Shown here in pieces: positions 42,141-53,784 of a stretch of 64,000 nt of DNA. The notes beneath the pieces were generated by a model. That model worked only from the letters and a program-made list of their open reading frames with translations, did no database searches and was not told the origin of the DNA. The stretch's first letter is position 1; the number at the start of each line of letters is the position of its first letter. Source of the stretch: Pseudopyrenochaeta lycopersici (taxonomy: Eukaryota; Ascomycota; Dothideomycetes; Pleosporales; Pseudopyrenochaetaceae); assembly GCA_003313425.1 (NCBI GenBank), contig NHZP01000048.1:124001-188000 (forward strand), read 5' to 3'. Made by a program: the position numbers and the translations under genes.

Positions 42141-44711
42141 GTGAAATTAAAAATGCCTAGCAACGTCAACAGCTCGGTATTGCCGGACGAAAGGCCGGAG
42201 TCGTTAGATTACGCAATTCAAAACTTGCTTCTAAAGGAACTCGAAGAGCGCCGAAAAATCATACTAGCCTCACAGCGTGGTGTTGAGAAAACTTCATGCA
42301 TGCATGGCGAGACAGCCCAAGGAATCGTTTATGATAAAAGCACGCCGGCATCTATGAATGAGGAAAACCAAAAACCTTTAGCCTCTTTTCTCGACAACCC
42401 CAGGGTAGTCGCACTCTACGTACCCGAATACCAGCAGAAGAGTAGTAAAACCGGCCCCATTCGAGATACGCACTTCGCCGTCCTGTGGATCAGATCACAC
42501 GAGCTTTTGCAAAGCCCACCAAGTTATTGCAGTTCATTCTACGAGCTACTTCCAATTCCTGGCGAAATTGAAGCGTGTAGAGTGTTACTCGCCAGTTTTA
42601 TCGACAAAGGCGAGGCGTGGAATCCGGAGCAATTTCTGCTTGATCTCATTAGAAATGGCTACGCTGGTGCTGTCCTCAGATCAAATTTGAAACCAAGCGG
42701 TGTTTCTTTGACAGACACCGCTCTGGACGTACGCGAAATTCGCCAGCAGACCAATTGGAATTCTACGATAGAGTCAACTGAGCTAAGTGATAAGGATTCA
42801 TCTCAAGAAAGTTCTAGCGTCGACTCCGCTTCTATTTCTGCAATTTCGGACATTATTAAAGACATGAACCCTTTAGTCCCTATTGCAGCTTCAAATGTTG
42901 TCCCTAGTTATATATGCCAACCCCGAAGACTATATACGGTAAACTTCCCTCGGATCCGCCTCAACACCCAAAAAGGTACCTCCGAAGGCAAACACATTTT
43001 CTTCTCCACTGTGACAGAGAAACAGTACGAGGTGATGATGCGACCAATGTTCATTCGGATTCCTTTTGAAATTCAGAACATGGAGCTAGCCACGGCATAC
43101 GCGGAACAATCAGAAGAGTCATCCAATGCAGAAGCACTTTTTGAAGACTTGCTACGGCTGGGATGTGGCTCATTTCCCTGTACTTTTGACCAAACCTATC
43201 TTCCATATACATTATTCAGTGGCAGGAGGCTCATCCGGTATTACTCCACTCCACAACGCTCATTGCCAAGAGCATGCGACACTGGCTCCAACCCTTCGAC
43301 GACTGAATTGCCGTATGGATCCCTTTATGGGTCCAGTCTAGTGCCACATCGAGTACACCATTCGATCGCTCCATCGCCAATATCGAACTTTGGCTCTCCA
43401 GCAAGCTTCATGACAGCCAGCAGCCCGGCATCCTTTTTCAGCGCCAAATCAATTGCCAATAGCCCGGCATACAATTTTGGAGGTACACTGAGCTCCATCA
43501 TGCGCTTTGGGGCCATCCGAGAAGATCAACCACTAGAACCGAGCATGCCCCCGGCTCTACAACAGCTGCGAAGTGACTACTACGGGATACTCTTTGAGCG
43601 GAACATTGTGCAGCCCTTCGAAAAAGAACTGAATTGGTCCGGAAAAGGCCAACATGTCACTTTTTCTCCGCATGACGCGATCCCCCTTACGTTCGTGTCG
43701 CCTCTGGGATCGTCCTTGACTGCGACCGTGGAAAAAGTGCTTTGTCGAAGGATAGCGCTGGCGAGGAAGACTATGAGATGTAACCGCAACTGGCCTATCG
43801 CACAGGCTCTACTCGAAGTGTATCACCTCCAAAATCTTCGCCAGTTTCATATCGTGCAGTTGGTTGGTTCATACCTTCAAGGCCGAAACTTCTCAATCCT
43901 CATGTATCCAGTCGCGGATTATCACCTTGGTACATTTCTCGAGGATACTTCCGATATGAAAGATGACACACTTGACGAGGCCATGACAGCAGCTCTCAAA
44001 TACTCGCTTCGAAAGACCTGGCTAGCTTCAACATTGAGCTGTTTGTCTTCGGCAGTGGCTTTCATCCATGGCCATACTACAAAGCACATGGATATCAAGC
44101 CGCAAAATATTCTTGTCAGAACTCTCGAAAGCGGGGATGCATGGCGCATTTATCTTGCAGACTTTGGACTCTCACGCTCGTTCGCGTCGCAAGGCCACAG
44201 CCAAACGGACGGACCGACTTCACGCACGCCTCGCTATTGCGCTCCCGAAGTCTATAAGTACGAACAGCGAGGCCGATCGGCCGACGTATTTTCGCTTGGC
44301 TGTGTGTTTCTTGAGATCCTAACGGTATATGCGGGCCGCAATTTGCACGATTTCGCGGATGCACGGTGTGGAGACAATGACGATGAGTCATTCCACGCAA
44401 ACTTAGAGGGAGTGTCTTCCTGGGTAGAATCAATGCTCAAGGAAGTCTATAGAGATGAGTCATTCCACGCAAACTTAGAGGGAGTGTCTTCCTGGGAATC
44501 AATGCTCAAAGAAATCTATAGACAAGGAGTGCGGAGAATCCGAGATCCTATTGAACTTGCGGCGCGCATGGTCCAGGAGCGACCAGATTGGAGGCCTCCG
44601 GCCTCCGAATTACAAACCTTTTTTGCTCAACTCAAACAAGACCACCCTTTTGCTAGCCAAAGCTGTTGTTCATGGCCTCCAGAGCCGTATACTGTGTATG
44701 TGCGGTCTTAG
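42141..44711 (+). CDS. Protein kinase-like protein with long N-terminal region (fungal-type)
   Basis: Single exon, 856 residues. The first about 480 residues have no domain I can name and include Ser-rich stretches (DSSQESSSVDSASISAIS; SPASFMTASSPASFF). The kinase domain spans about 520-840: beta-3 lysine in IALARKTM, catalytic loop KHMDIKPQNIL (HMD replaces HRD), DFG in LADFGLS, the APE-type RTPRYCAPEVY and DVFSLGCVFLEIL. Conserved catalytic Lys and both Asp residues are present, so activity is plausible. Such kinases are common in Pezizomycotina accessory regions. Between the APE and the last helix a tandem duplication adds 23-24 residues (44382-44522). An ATG four codons downstream is an alternative start. 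Confidence 0.9.
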   Translation: MKLKMPSNVNSSVLPDERPESLDYAIQNLLLKELEERRKIILASQRGVEKTSCMHGETAQGIVYDKSTPASMNEENQKPLASFLDNPRVVALYVPEYQQKSSKTGPIRDTHFAVLWIRSHELLQSPPSYCSSFYELLPIPGEIEACRVLLASFIDKGEAWNPEQFLLDLIRNGYAGAVLRSNLKPSGVSLTDTALDVREIRQQTNWNSTIESTELSDKDSSQESSSVDSASISAISDIIKDMNPLVPIAASNVVPSYICQPRRLYTVNFPRIRLNTQKGTSEGKHIFFSTVTEKQYEVMMRPMFIRIPFEIQNMELATAYAEQSEESSNAEALFEDLLRLGCGSFPCTFDQTYLPYTLFSGRRLIRYYSTPQRSLPRACDTGSNPSTTELPYGSLYGSSLVPHRVHHSIAPSPISNFGSPASFMTASSPASFFSAKSIANSPAYNFGGTLSSIMRFGAIREDQPLEPSMPPALQQLRSDYYGILFERNIVQPFEKELNWSGKGQHVTFSPHDAIPLTFVSPLGSSLTATVEKVLCRRIALARKTMRCNRNWPIAQALLEVYHLQNLRQFHIVQLVGSYLQGRNFSILMYPVADYHLGTFLEDTSDMKDDTLDEAMTAALKYSLRKTWLASTLSCLSSAVAFIHGHTTKHMDIKPQNILVRTLESGDAWRIYLADFGLSRSFASQGHSQTDGPTSRTPRYCAPEVYKYEQRGRSADVFSLGCVFLEILTVYAGRNLHDFADARCGDNDDESFHANLEGVSSWVESMLKEVYRDESFHANLEGVSSWESMLKEIYRQGVRRIRDPIELAARMVQERPDWRPPASELQTFFAQLKQDHPFASQSCCSWPPEPYTVYVRS
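44382..44522 (+). repeat. In-frame tandem duplication inside the kinase gene (72 + 69 bp)
   Basis: The two units (44382-44453 and 44454-44522) are identical except for a 3-bp deletion and two base changes in the second. Each codes for DESFHANLEGVSSW with a MLKE-YR ending. High identity means a recent event. Confidence 0.95.
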
Positions 44712-45672
44712 TCGCTTCGAAACTACATTTTGATGTAGATTCCTGGCTAGAAGACAAGCTGGGAAAGAAAGCAGAGGGCAACGCTATGAGAGATTAGTTC
44801 GGAATCAGAGGGTTATGTAAGATCTTTAGTACGAACCGAGATACGAAGGAGCTGGTAAAGTTTGAGCACTAGGCCTCAGTCCAAATTAGGTATAGCCCTA
44901 GGGTCAGAAACCATGAGCTCCTGTAGGAGAACACTACCAATCCTACCTCCACATTGGGCTTTGGAAGTTTAGGACGTTCGTGTACAACTGGACTCGATGT
45001 AAACGAGGCGAAGACCCAGATATCAGTCTCTGTAAAAGGTGATACTTCAAACGGGAAAAGAAAATCTGATGCCTTTAGGGACTCTTAGTTATATTGTGCT
45101 AGACATAGTCATGGCACGAAGTAATGGAGAGAAAGATTGAAGTCATAACGTCTTGATTCCATATAGAAATATCTTCTTAAATCAGCCCATCCACAAACAC
45201 ACGCACGCACACGCACGCACACCCCCACTCACTACATCACTCACACAGCAAATGAACACATACGCCCGCCACTCCCAAACAACGAATCCTCAGAAGCTTT
45301 TTCGCTGCTCAGTCTCTATGCAGCAATCGCTCGCGCCGTCGGTAATGTACAGAGAACAGATTATGTAACCCAAAGGTAGGTGGGCAAAAAGAAGAGGGAG
45401 ATGATATGATGAAGCGCACGCAAATGCCCAGAAAAATCAAGGCGCCCGGCGACAAGAAAGACGAGAGACGAGGAAAAGAGCATTTATTCCGCCCGTGACT
45501 AGGAAAAGGGGTAATGAGCAGAGCGCCGAGGGGATATTAGCGCCAACACAAGCAAGGGACATTGGTGGGAAACGGGAAACGCCACGCTAGAGAAATGCGA
45601 GGATGCGAGAAGCGCGCTGTTCAAAATGTCGCAGATGGCCAAGAGGCTGACGGCAGTAAGCAAATGGAGACT
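44712..45672. other. Intergenic between convergent genes, with a CACACG microsatellite
   Basis: 961 bp between the kinase and ptaB ends. A short CA/CG-rich simple repeat (ACACGCACGC units) lies at about 45195-45228. Nothing else recognised. Confidence 0.5.
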
Positions 45673-48004
45673 CTAACCACCTGCCTTCATCCTCTTACCA
45701 CCTCCAACTCTTGGGCTCTGCTTGACTTTGGAAGCACCATTCACGTCCCCTCCGCCGTCATCGTCGATCTTCACCGTGCTTCTGCGCCGCTTGTTGTTAA
45801 TATTCGGACTCGTATTGACACTCGCAGTATGCGAACTTGTGCTTTGTTGTTTGATCATGGCATGCGATGCAGGTGAAGGTGTTTGCATCATGCTTGGCGA
45901 GCCGCTCATGGCACCGTTGGGAAGGAGTTGGTGCGCCATCGCGGGAGACATGAACATTTGACCGGGCTGTCCCGGACCAGGCGGTCTCACTCCAGGCGGC
46001 ATGTTTGGTTGTTGCATTGCCGGATTCTGCTGAGCTTGGCTCGTATTATTTCCAGTTGCCGCAGCAGCGTTGTTGGACATCATGTTATTCCAGGACTCTA
46101 GAGCTTCGGTTGGTTTCATGCTGCCATGCTCGAGGTAATGGGCCATCAAACTGGTCATGTTGTTCATGGTTTCATAGATCTACGCTCATTAGCGACATAA
46201 ACTGAAGGGAACGGTATACGCTCACTGACCTCAAGGTAGCTCTGAAGCGCATGTGGCAGACCAAAGTCTGTCACGCCGGCACTGAGCAGCTTAGACATGG
46301 GCAGATAGGGCTCAGGTGGTTCTTGTGCGGCTCGTTGCTGCAGCTTCTGCTTCGTCGCCTTGTTCATGCGTGGTGATTGATTTGGATTCATCTGATTGGG
46401 CGACGGTTGATGGAACATTTGTTCCAATGCAGCACGTGGGATGTACTGTTGGTGACCTTGGCCCTCGAACTGTAGCCATTCCATCTTGTCTGAGCCTGAC
46501 CAGAATGCTGTCAGCTTGCCCTGGTAGATTACTTGACATTGGTTGCGGTAGGTGTAGATAAACTTTGCACGGTCGCATGTCACCTTCAACTCAGGTGGTG
46601 ATGACTTTTCTGCGGCCCCGTCCAATGTAATTTGAAGATTTGTGACGTCGGTGTTGAAGAGAGTGTAAAAGTACCGCGGCAAGGCAGCATATACAATCTC
46701 AAACTGTTTAGTCCTTTCCTGGGCGTTGGAGAAGACTACATGGACGAAAGATCCAGTATCGGCAAAGAACTTGTCCACAAAGCTCTGCCACCTTGACACC
46801 TCGTTCTCTCCTGCACGGATTGCCGTAAATCTCCCAATTTGCTCAACAAAGTTCAGAAGCTTTAACGTCCCTTGGCCACTACTTTGTTGGGACTGGGCTT
46901 TCATCATGGCCATCGATCGAGCCTGTGCTTGAGCATTTTGTTGCGCCTGTGCCTGTGCCTGGGCTTGGGCTTGGGCTTGGGCTTGGGCTTGGGCTTGAGC
47001 CGGTGTCTGCTGTGGCATGGCTGGATTTCGCTGCTGTATCTGTGCTTGATTTTGAGGTTGTTGGTTAGGCTGCTGTGGGAGACTAGATGGTTGGGCAGGC
47101 GCCGGTGTCTGCTGCTGCGGGACAGGGCCTGACTGTGGCGGCTGCTGTGGAGGTTGTTGTTGAGGCTGTTGCTGCGGTGGCTGTTGTGGTACTTGCTGTG
47201 GTGTTGGCTGAGGCGCTGGTGAGGATCCTTGATGGCTTCCTATTGCTGAAGGAGGGCGAAGTGGCCCTTGCTGAGGCTGCGACGTGGTCGGAGGACCTTG
47301 GTTTCCTGGTTGACTGTGGTTGCTTGACTGAGATTGCGCATGTTGCATAGCAATGGCTTGCTGTTGTTGCATGTGCTGTTGTTGAGCTTGGTGGTGAGCC
47401 TGGGCCTGTGCCAAAGCGACCGCTTGTGGCCCGCCTTGCTGCTGGTTCTGCATTTGCTGTTGCTGCTGCTGAAGCTGTAGGTGTGGTGGGAGATTGACAA
47501 AGGGCTGTCCTATTTGGCCAGCTCTCAACGCGGCCATTTGTTGCGGGTTCATTGTGCCCATTTGATTCTGGAAGCCCATGCTCATACCACCCTGCTGCTG
47601 GGCTAGCATTGCCTGGTGTTGCTGCTGGCGCATAAAGGCTTGCTGATGTGCGTTTCTCTGCTGCTGCTGTAGCATTGCGGGGTTCACTACAGCGCGTGGT
47701 CAGTCCAAGCTCCAATCTCATAATGGTCGAACCACTTACTCATTTGCTGCTGTGGCTGCTGTTGATGGAACATGTGGGCCTGTTGGGGCTGTAGGTGTGA
47801 GAGCGCATGTGCATTCGCTCCCATTCCCGGCTGCATGCCCATCATTGGCCCAGCCTGGCTCACCGGCCCGTTGGGGCCCGATACGTGTTGCATACCTGGA
47901 GGCATTTGCTGGCCTGGATTTGGTCCCGGGCCACCCATAGGGTGTCCAGGTGGTATGCCCTGTGGGTGCATGACAGCGCTGTGCGGATAGGTCGAGGTCA
48001 TCAT
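45673..48004 (-). CDS. ptaB: PtaB-type LIM-domain-binding transcriptional co-regulator
   Basis: Exons 48004-47740, 47686-46230 and 46179-45673 give 742 residues. A Gln-, Pro- and Met-rich N-terminal half includes a (Gln-Ala)n run. The conserved LDB1/SEUSS-like domain follows: GTLKLLNFVEQIGRF, SRWQSFVDKFFADTGSFVHV, YFYTLFNTDVTNLQITLDG, KFIYTYRNQCQVIYQGKLTA and MEWLQFEGQGHQQYIPR. The C-terminal part carries MSKLLSAGVTDFGLPHALQS and YETMNNMTSLM, then a basic, nuclear-signal-like KRRRSTVKI. Its Aspergillus relative PtaB works with the Flo8-type factor SomA on adhesion, conidiation and biofilm genes. The domain order and length fit that family. The long gene-free stretch upstream (48005-50414) could hold a complex promoter. 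Confidence 0.92.
46946..46999 (-). repeat. Hexanucleotide repeat coding for a Gln-Ala run in ptaB
   Basis: GGCTTG units (plus strand), about six perfect and several near-perfect copies, encode alternating Gln and Ala. The length is a multiple of 3, so copy-number change would keep the frame. Confidence 0.85.
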
Positions 48005-50414
48005 CTTGGCTGCTCTTCAGCACGGGCCGTGGCCTCGCAGTCGCGGAAACGGGTGGAAGAAGGTGCTAGAGGTGGTCGGCCGAGCTCGGAAGGATCGATG
48101 GCGAGGCGTGGAAAGGGCGACCGAATCCGCGATGAGGTGTGTAGGGCAGCTGCTGTCGCCTTCCGATCATGCGTGCTCCGAGGATGTGAATCGCGTCAGG
48201 AATAGCGGGGGAGCGGGCGTCTCAGGCAAGCTGCGACGGTCCCAGTAAGTGGATCAAGCGTCCAGACACGAGTCCAACTCTTGCAGCGAAGCGCGCTGTG
48301 ACGGACGCCGTCGATTGCCCGCGCAGCTGTCGCGGTTGGCGCGATGAGGGCTGTTTGGCCGGCAAGCGGCAAGTGCCGGGGCAGAAAAAGCGACGGCGAG
48401 GATAAGCTATCACCGTCGCGCGAGGTGCAGCGCAGTGCTCAAACGCGCAGAGGAGAGATGTCCGAGGGGGCAGCCAGGTCTGGCGCGGCGTTGTGTCGAG
48501 CGGAATCGTGTCGCATCCGTCCCGCCAGCAGAGCGGTGGAGAAAACGAGCGTCCGGGGGCGAGGCTGCAATGGGGCCAGCAAAGTCGTCTATCTACCGCG
48601 TCTGATGCGACGATGCATCCGGTGGAGATTCGGATCCAGGGCCAGCGACGAAAGCCAGGGACGCGGGCGTCGTGTGGTGGAGGTCTGGTGTGGTGAGAAG
48701 CGATGGGCGCATGGCCTGGCAGGCCGCCGATCAGCAGTGGTTAGGGGGCCGTTTCGGTATCGCGCAAAAGCTGCGTGGCTGGGCACCGCTTTCCGTAATC
48801 TACCACACTATCCGGACTCAACACTCGAGCTTTGTCGGGCCTGCGAACAACGGAGATTATCTCGGCCGCCCGTCTCAACTCTGTCAATGCACCACAGTCT
48901 CTCAGGATGCGCAATCTGCGTCGTGGCTTGATGACTGTCCGGCCGACGACTCCAAACCGCCCATTCCGCTTTGGGAAGTCACGTGAACTGGAAATCTTGG
49001 CAATCGCGCTAACAGAACGCTCCAAACTTTTCTTCGACTGCACTTTCATTTCCTCCAACATCCTCCAACAAACACTCTGCTTTGTGAGGACATCCACGCG
49101 CTTGCGGCGCAGTCACTGGCCTCGGCTTGCTTCACAGAATCTCTGAAGTCGCCGAGGTCAGTAAAACTCTTCTGGTCAGTCACGCTTTCCCTTTGCTTTT
49201 TCCCGGAGTGATGATACACCATCTTCTTCTTTTCCCAACCGATTCGACCTTGAAGAAATCTACGCTGTCCGGGCACCTTTCGCAGGGTGCCTGCTACTTG
49301 CCAGTACTGTCGTCTGACCTCATCTTCTTTTTGGACCTTTCCATCTCGACGGCTGCGACATGTTGCTGACCAGTTCAAAGTCTAGACGTTTTCGCTTACC
49401 GGCCGAAGTTTCTTTTTGAGCACTGAACGCTCACCTCGGCTACAACAATGCATAGCCCCTGCGACTACCATGGTACCAAGTTCGTTCCTTTTGCCTTCTC
49501 CCTTCGAGGAGCTACATTGCGCATAATGAGGGTTATCCGAACGGTTTCGTAGAGAGTTGTCATTAGCTCTGGTAGCTTGACTAACTCGTGCATGTATGCT
49601 GACATCAGGTATTCAGACTGCTCACCATTCAAAAAGGTCAGTCATACTCTTCACTTCACTTTCTTTCCTATCATGATGAAACATTTCCACATTCGCAGTT
49701 TCCACGCTAGCCATCAATCGAACCTAAATCGATGGACAATGAGCGCGAATACCTTCCTTGGATGTCTGATCTCACCCAACACTTCTACCTCTTTGATCTA
49801 TTCTATCATTGCATCTACTAACGAGAGTGAATAGGCTCTTTTGCAACTTTGGATGTGTTATGTACTGGAAGACTTCGATGATAATTGAAGAAGTTGGTTG
49901 TCTGGCCTTTACATAGCCATGAAATAAATTAACGTGTTCTTCATCTCTACCTCTCAAATTTTAATAACCATAATGTTACTTGGATACTTTTCTTCTTTGA
50001 AGCCTAAACTCGGTCCCGCCTGACTTCATGCTACGTACCCATTCTGCGCCCTTACAGTGGAACAAGTTATTTGCTTGCTTTTGGAAATTCGATTACTATG
50101 TTCAACAAAGGCCTAACTCCGAGCACGACTCTGTCGCAAGTGCCGCTCGAAGAAGTCCTATAGCACAATTAGGTATGCGCGCTAAGAGCTAGCTCAGCAG
50201 CCTTGTTTCTAGATATCAGTCACGTAAATCATGACATTGTATCATGTGATTCGAATCATCTTCTTGCAGTGATGCAATATAGAGGCCAGACCAAGTCAAA
50301 GTTGCATGATTACAGTACATCAATTTCTACATCTAACGACAACCCACAAAATAGGTGCACATAAACCGCGAACACCGCAATGTTGTGGTCGGTCTCGGCT
50401 GGCAAGTGGCTGCT
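48005..50414. other. Long ptaB upstream region without a supported gene
   Basis: 2.4 kb. The part at 48005-49000 is GC-rich with many chance open frames on both strands; 49400-50400 is AT-richer. I see no domain in any frame. A long 5' leader or complex promoter of ptaB is the simplest reading; a non-coding RNA cannot be excluded. Confidence 0.4.
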
Positions 50415-52298
50415 TTAACTTTCAATACCTAGCTTCTCCAGTGGCTTCTCAATGACGTCCCACTCCTTCCAAAAGATCTTTCTTAGCATTCTTTTGAATT
50501 GCCACCAGGTCCATGGCATTGTGAATGTGTTCCAGCCGTCATCGTTCTTGTAGTAAGTTACGCAACTAGATTTGGCCCATACAAATACATCAGCCTGGCG
50601 CTTCTGCACCTCTGCATTGTATGTCAGCTCCACCGACCTCTTTGGATGCATCGCAAATTTAATTCCTTTCCGCTCTTTAGCAACATTTCCTTCACCGCTT
50701 TGGCAACAAACCTGGCTTGCTGCTCCCACGTATCCTGTGGCGAAGACCATACATGCAATGAATTAGGGCCGAAGCAGTAGAACATGTTTGGGAATTGGCT
50801 AGTTGCTAAGCCGTAAAGGGCCTCCGGATGATCTTTCCACTTTCTCTGCAGATCAAGGCCATTAAGACCTTTGATTTTTTCGTGTTCCAGATATTGGGCA
50901 ACGTTGAATCCTGTCCCAAATATTATAACGTCAAATTCTCGTTCTGTCTCTTTACCAGTTGTTATATGAGAAGACAGTACCCCGTTCTCAGTATAGCGTA
51001 CGAGATTTTCTCGAAGAACAGTACAATTCGGCTTTGCAAGCGCTGGGTAAAAGTTGTCGAGGCGCAGTGGTCGTTTGCAATAATCTTGGAAAAGAAGGGT
51101 TAGTGTGCTTGCACTGAGTAAAACTCCATAGTGCTGTAAGCTTTTCAGTACATACATTTCGAGTCTGGCCGAACCAAGTTACGAAGCTCAGGGTCCTTTA
51201 CTTGGGATTCCATAAAGGTTGTCGCTAATTGCGTCATTTCATCGTTTAGGGGATGCCCGTCAGTGGCCATCTTGCGCCCGTTCATCATCATGCGCAAATT
51301 CATACGAGTTCGAACAGCCCAAGCAAAAAATGGAACCCACCTGAAGGCCCACCTGTAGAAGCTGCCAAACAAGCCAGAGCTTGAAGTGTCAAATGACGGT
51401 GCTTTTTACTTACCCTGAGTACGCGAAGTCACGTCTGGGAACACACACTGGTGGCGTTCGCATATAAATTGTGAGGTGCTTTGTCCTGTCGACAATCTCT
51501 GGTATAATCTGCGCTGCACTTGGGCCGCAACCAATGATAGCTACACGCTTATCAGTTAAATCGTAATCCTGCCAGTGTGCCGTGTGCCAGGAGACCCCTT
51601 TAAACTGTTCACGACCAGGGGTTGTGCCCCATTTGGGTCTGTCTAGAGATCCAACACACTGGCAGACGACATCAGCGACCCAGTGCTCCACTTTTCCTGT
51701 GGCTTGATTTGCAACGGCCACGTGCCAGACCATAAGCTCGTCATCCCAGGTGCAAGCTTGAACAAGGCTGCGAAACTGGGTGCATCGTTCGAGGTGATAT
51801 TCATGTGCAAACTTTGCGTAGTAAGCTTGTATTTCTGCTCGCTGTGCATAGAAATGTGTCCAGTCTAGAATCGATTAGTCGCCAGCACCTAATATAAGGG
51901 TGTTGAGAATTCCTTGCTGTTATTAATGTTGTATGAGGTAGTGTATATCGTGGCAGGAACATCGCATGCGCAACCTGGGTACTTGTTCCTTTTCAAACCC
52001 CACCATAGTCGTCCAAGGCATCGAATATATGGATGTCATTGTGTCCAGCAGAACCACTATGAAGAAGGATACTAGCTTGCTGGATCCCATTGACTCCACC
52101 GCCGACAATGATCACTCTCTTTCGCCGCTCATTCGGTACAGTAGATTGTGGCCCAAATTTTAGCTCACTCATCCGGTTTCCGGCAAACCCACTCAAGGCG
52201 CCGTACTCGCCATCGCGCAAAGTCCCTGAGGCATATGACTTGACCGGTTGAGGGCCACTGGCTGCTTTTGGTTGCTCATGAGCATCGATACGCTGCAT
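50415..52298 (-). pseudogene. Decayed Baeyer-Villiger-type flavin monooxygenase
   Basis: The family features are clear: RVIIVGGGVNGIQQASIL (FAD motif), KYPGCACDVPATIYTTSY, the BVMO signature FKGVSWHTAHWQD, a second Rossmann motif VAIIGCGPSAAQIIPEIV, and late EFDVIIFGTGFNVAQYLEH and FPNMFYCFGPNSL. At least two one-base losses break it. At about 51994 a Trp codon has lost a G, leaving TGA at 51993-51995. At about 50665 a G is missing, so SGKE runs out of frame while the true continuation (GIKFAMHPKRSVEL) lies in the next frame. Around 51885-51915 an acceptor-like TTCTAG has no good donor, which may be a third lesion. Introns near 51370-51415 and 51100-51155 still look normal. It is probably a non-functional gene next to the intact paralogue at 55857. 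Confidence 0.82.
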
Positions 52299-53784
52299 TC
52301 TGAAAAGTCAAGTAGGAGTGCGTTCATACAAGTTCATGTCTAAATCATACAGATTTTTAAGAATTATTTGTTCTGCAAGAGCAAAAGATGTTTGTGGTTG
52401 AGCATCTCTAGGATGGCCCCTTCTTTTAAGACTTCCATTCTTGACCTACCATGTCCCCCGCATCCAAGAATATAAACAATCGGGCACTTGCGGGGAAGAA
52501 TAACCGGAATTAAAGGTTTGACCGGCCGGATAACTGTTAGTCTGCTGATGCGTCAAAGCCGAAGCGCATGCATAGGGAAAGGAATAAGTTGAAAGGTGCA
52601 CATGCACAATACAAGCTGCTTAGTAGCCAGACCCGGAAGGAAGCTCCGAGTCCACAACGGAACTCGACTCCGGACTAGAGCCGGAAGCGAGCTCCGAAGC
52701 CGAACCGAAACTCAGCTTCGGTAAGGTCCATGAGCTCTGCGTCAAAGGACAGTCGGTAGACTTTGGATGGACGCCGCTTCGTGTAATAACTCTGTGGATT
52801 AAGCTACGGATAGAACCGACAGAAGTTGCTTGGTGGTGGGAATTTAAGAGCAGCGCGCTCAAGACAATTGAGAAATCAGGTACATGGTCTACTAATATTA
52901 GGATAGCAGATGGAAAATCTAAAATAAACGAGGAAAAACCTTTTAGCTCTATAAATATAATTCCTTTTAATGCATCGACACCTCACGCGCTGATAGCCCT
53001 AGTTTTACAGGCAAAACTAGGAACAGAGCATCTTCTATCGGCGAGGATAGGTAGCGCATCCAAACCGTTGGGGAGTTATGGTCCTAATAATCACTTTAGC
53101 ATGTAGAAACACAAACATGCTGTTACTGCTCAGGCTTAGTACATAATCCTGATGGTTTGATTTATCTTTAATAGGTACTAAAGCCTAATCCATTAGTGCA
53201 CCAGCTTACGCTTCTGTATTCTTTGAGCCATATTGCTTTACGAAAGACACCTTGATCTAGCGCTATTTCAATATTTCTTATAGATACCAGAAATTAGAGA
53301 TCTGGGAGGAGAACTATCTATACCCTAAATAGCCAGCGCCCTAAACCTCGCTACAACCTACTTATGAACCTAACAAACATGATTTTGTATATGTAACCTA
53401 AACTTAATTGCACATTTATCGGTGATTAGGATTGGCCAATGGACGTCTTTGAATCTGGGCTTATTTAGGTGTCTACGAAGGCTGCAGCATTACAGTGATG
53501 GTATTGCCAAGAAATCAACGAATTGTGTCCGCGCCTTTCTTCCTTTCTCATGCGGCATTGATGGGCCACTTGGTGTTGATAACCTTCAGCCCTAACAATG
53601 TTAGAAGAGGTATAGCGAGTCTTTCTGAGTATCTGTTTTCGATTACCTGGAAGCGAAGATGATTGAGTCGATGAAGTCAATAAAACACTTGCTAAGGAAG
53701 AATTAGCTGGACAAACTCAACGCTGGCTTACGATGGAAAGACAGCAATGTAAAGTTAGAGGACGAAGTAGATTCGTGGTATCGT
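52299..53784. other. Intergenic, AT-rich at 52860-53420
   Basis: 1.5 kb between the decayed BVMO and the hydrolase gene. About 52620-52740 has near-repeated Ser/Glu/Gly-coding motifs on the minus strand (SELASGSSPESS and DSELPSGSGY) without a known domain. About 52860-53420 is AT-rich and full of TA/stop codons in all frames, as in RIP-mutated or decayed repeats, but no transposon family is identifiable. Confidence 0.4.

Noticed and set aside
45195..45228. CA/CG-rich short repeats as a CRISPR-like or regulatory array
   Set aside because: It is a simple microsatellite without spacers in a eukaryotic genome.
48344..48931. A 195-codon Arg-rich plus-strand frame upstream of ptaB
   Set aside because: GC-rich DNA gives long frames by chance; the composition is not protein-like and overlapping frames exist on both strands.
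49046..49378. Minus-strand 110-codon frame as a gene upstream of ptaB
   Set aside because: Random-looking composition, no homology features and no splice-supported extension.
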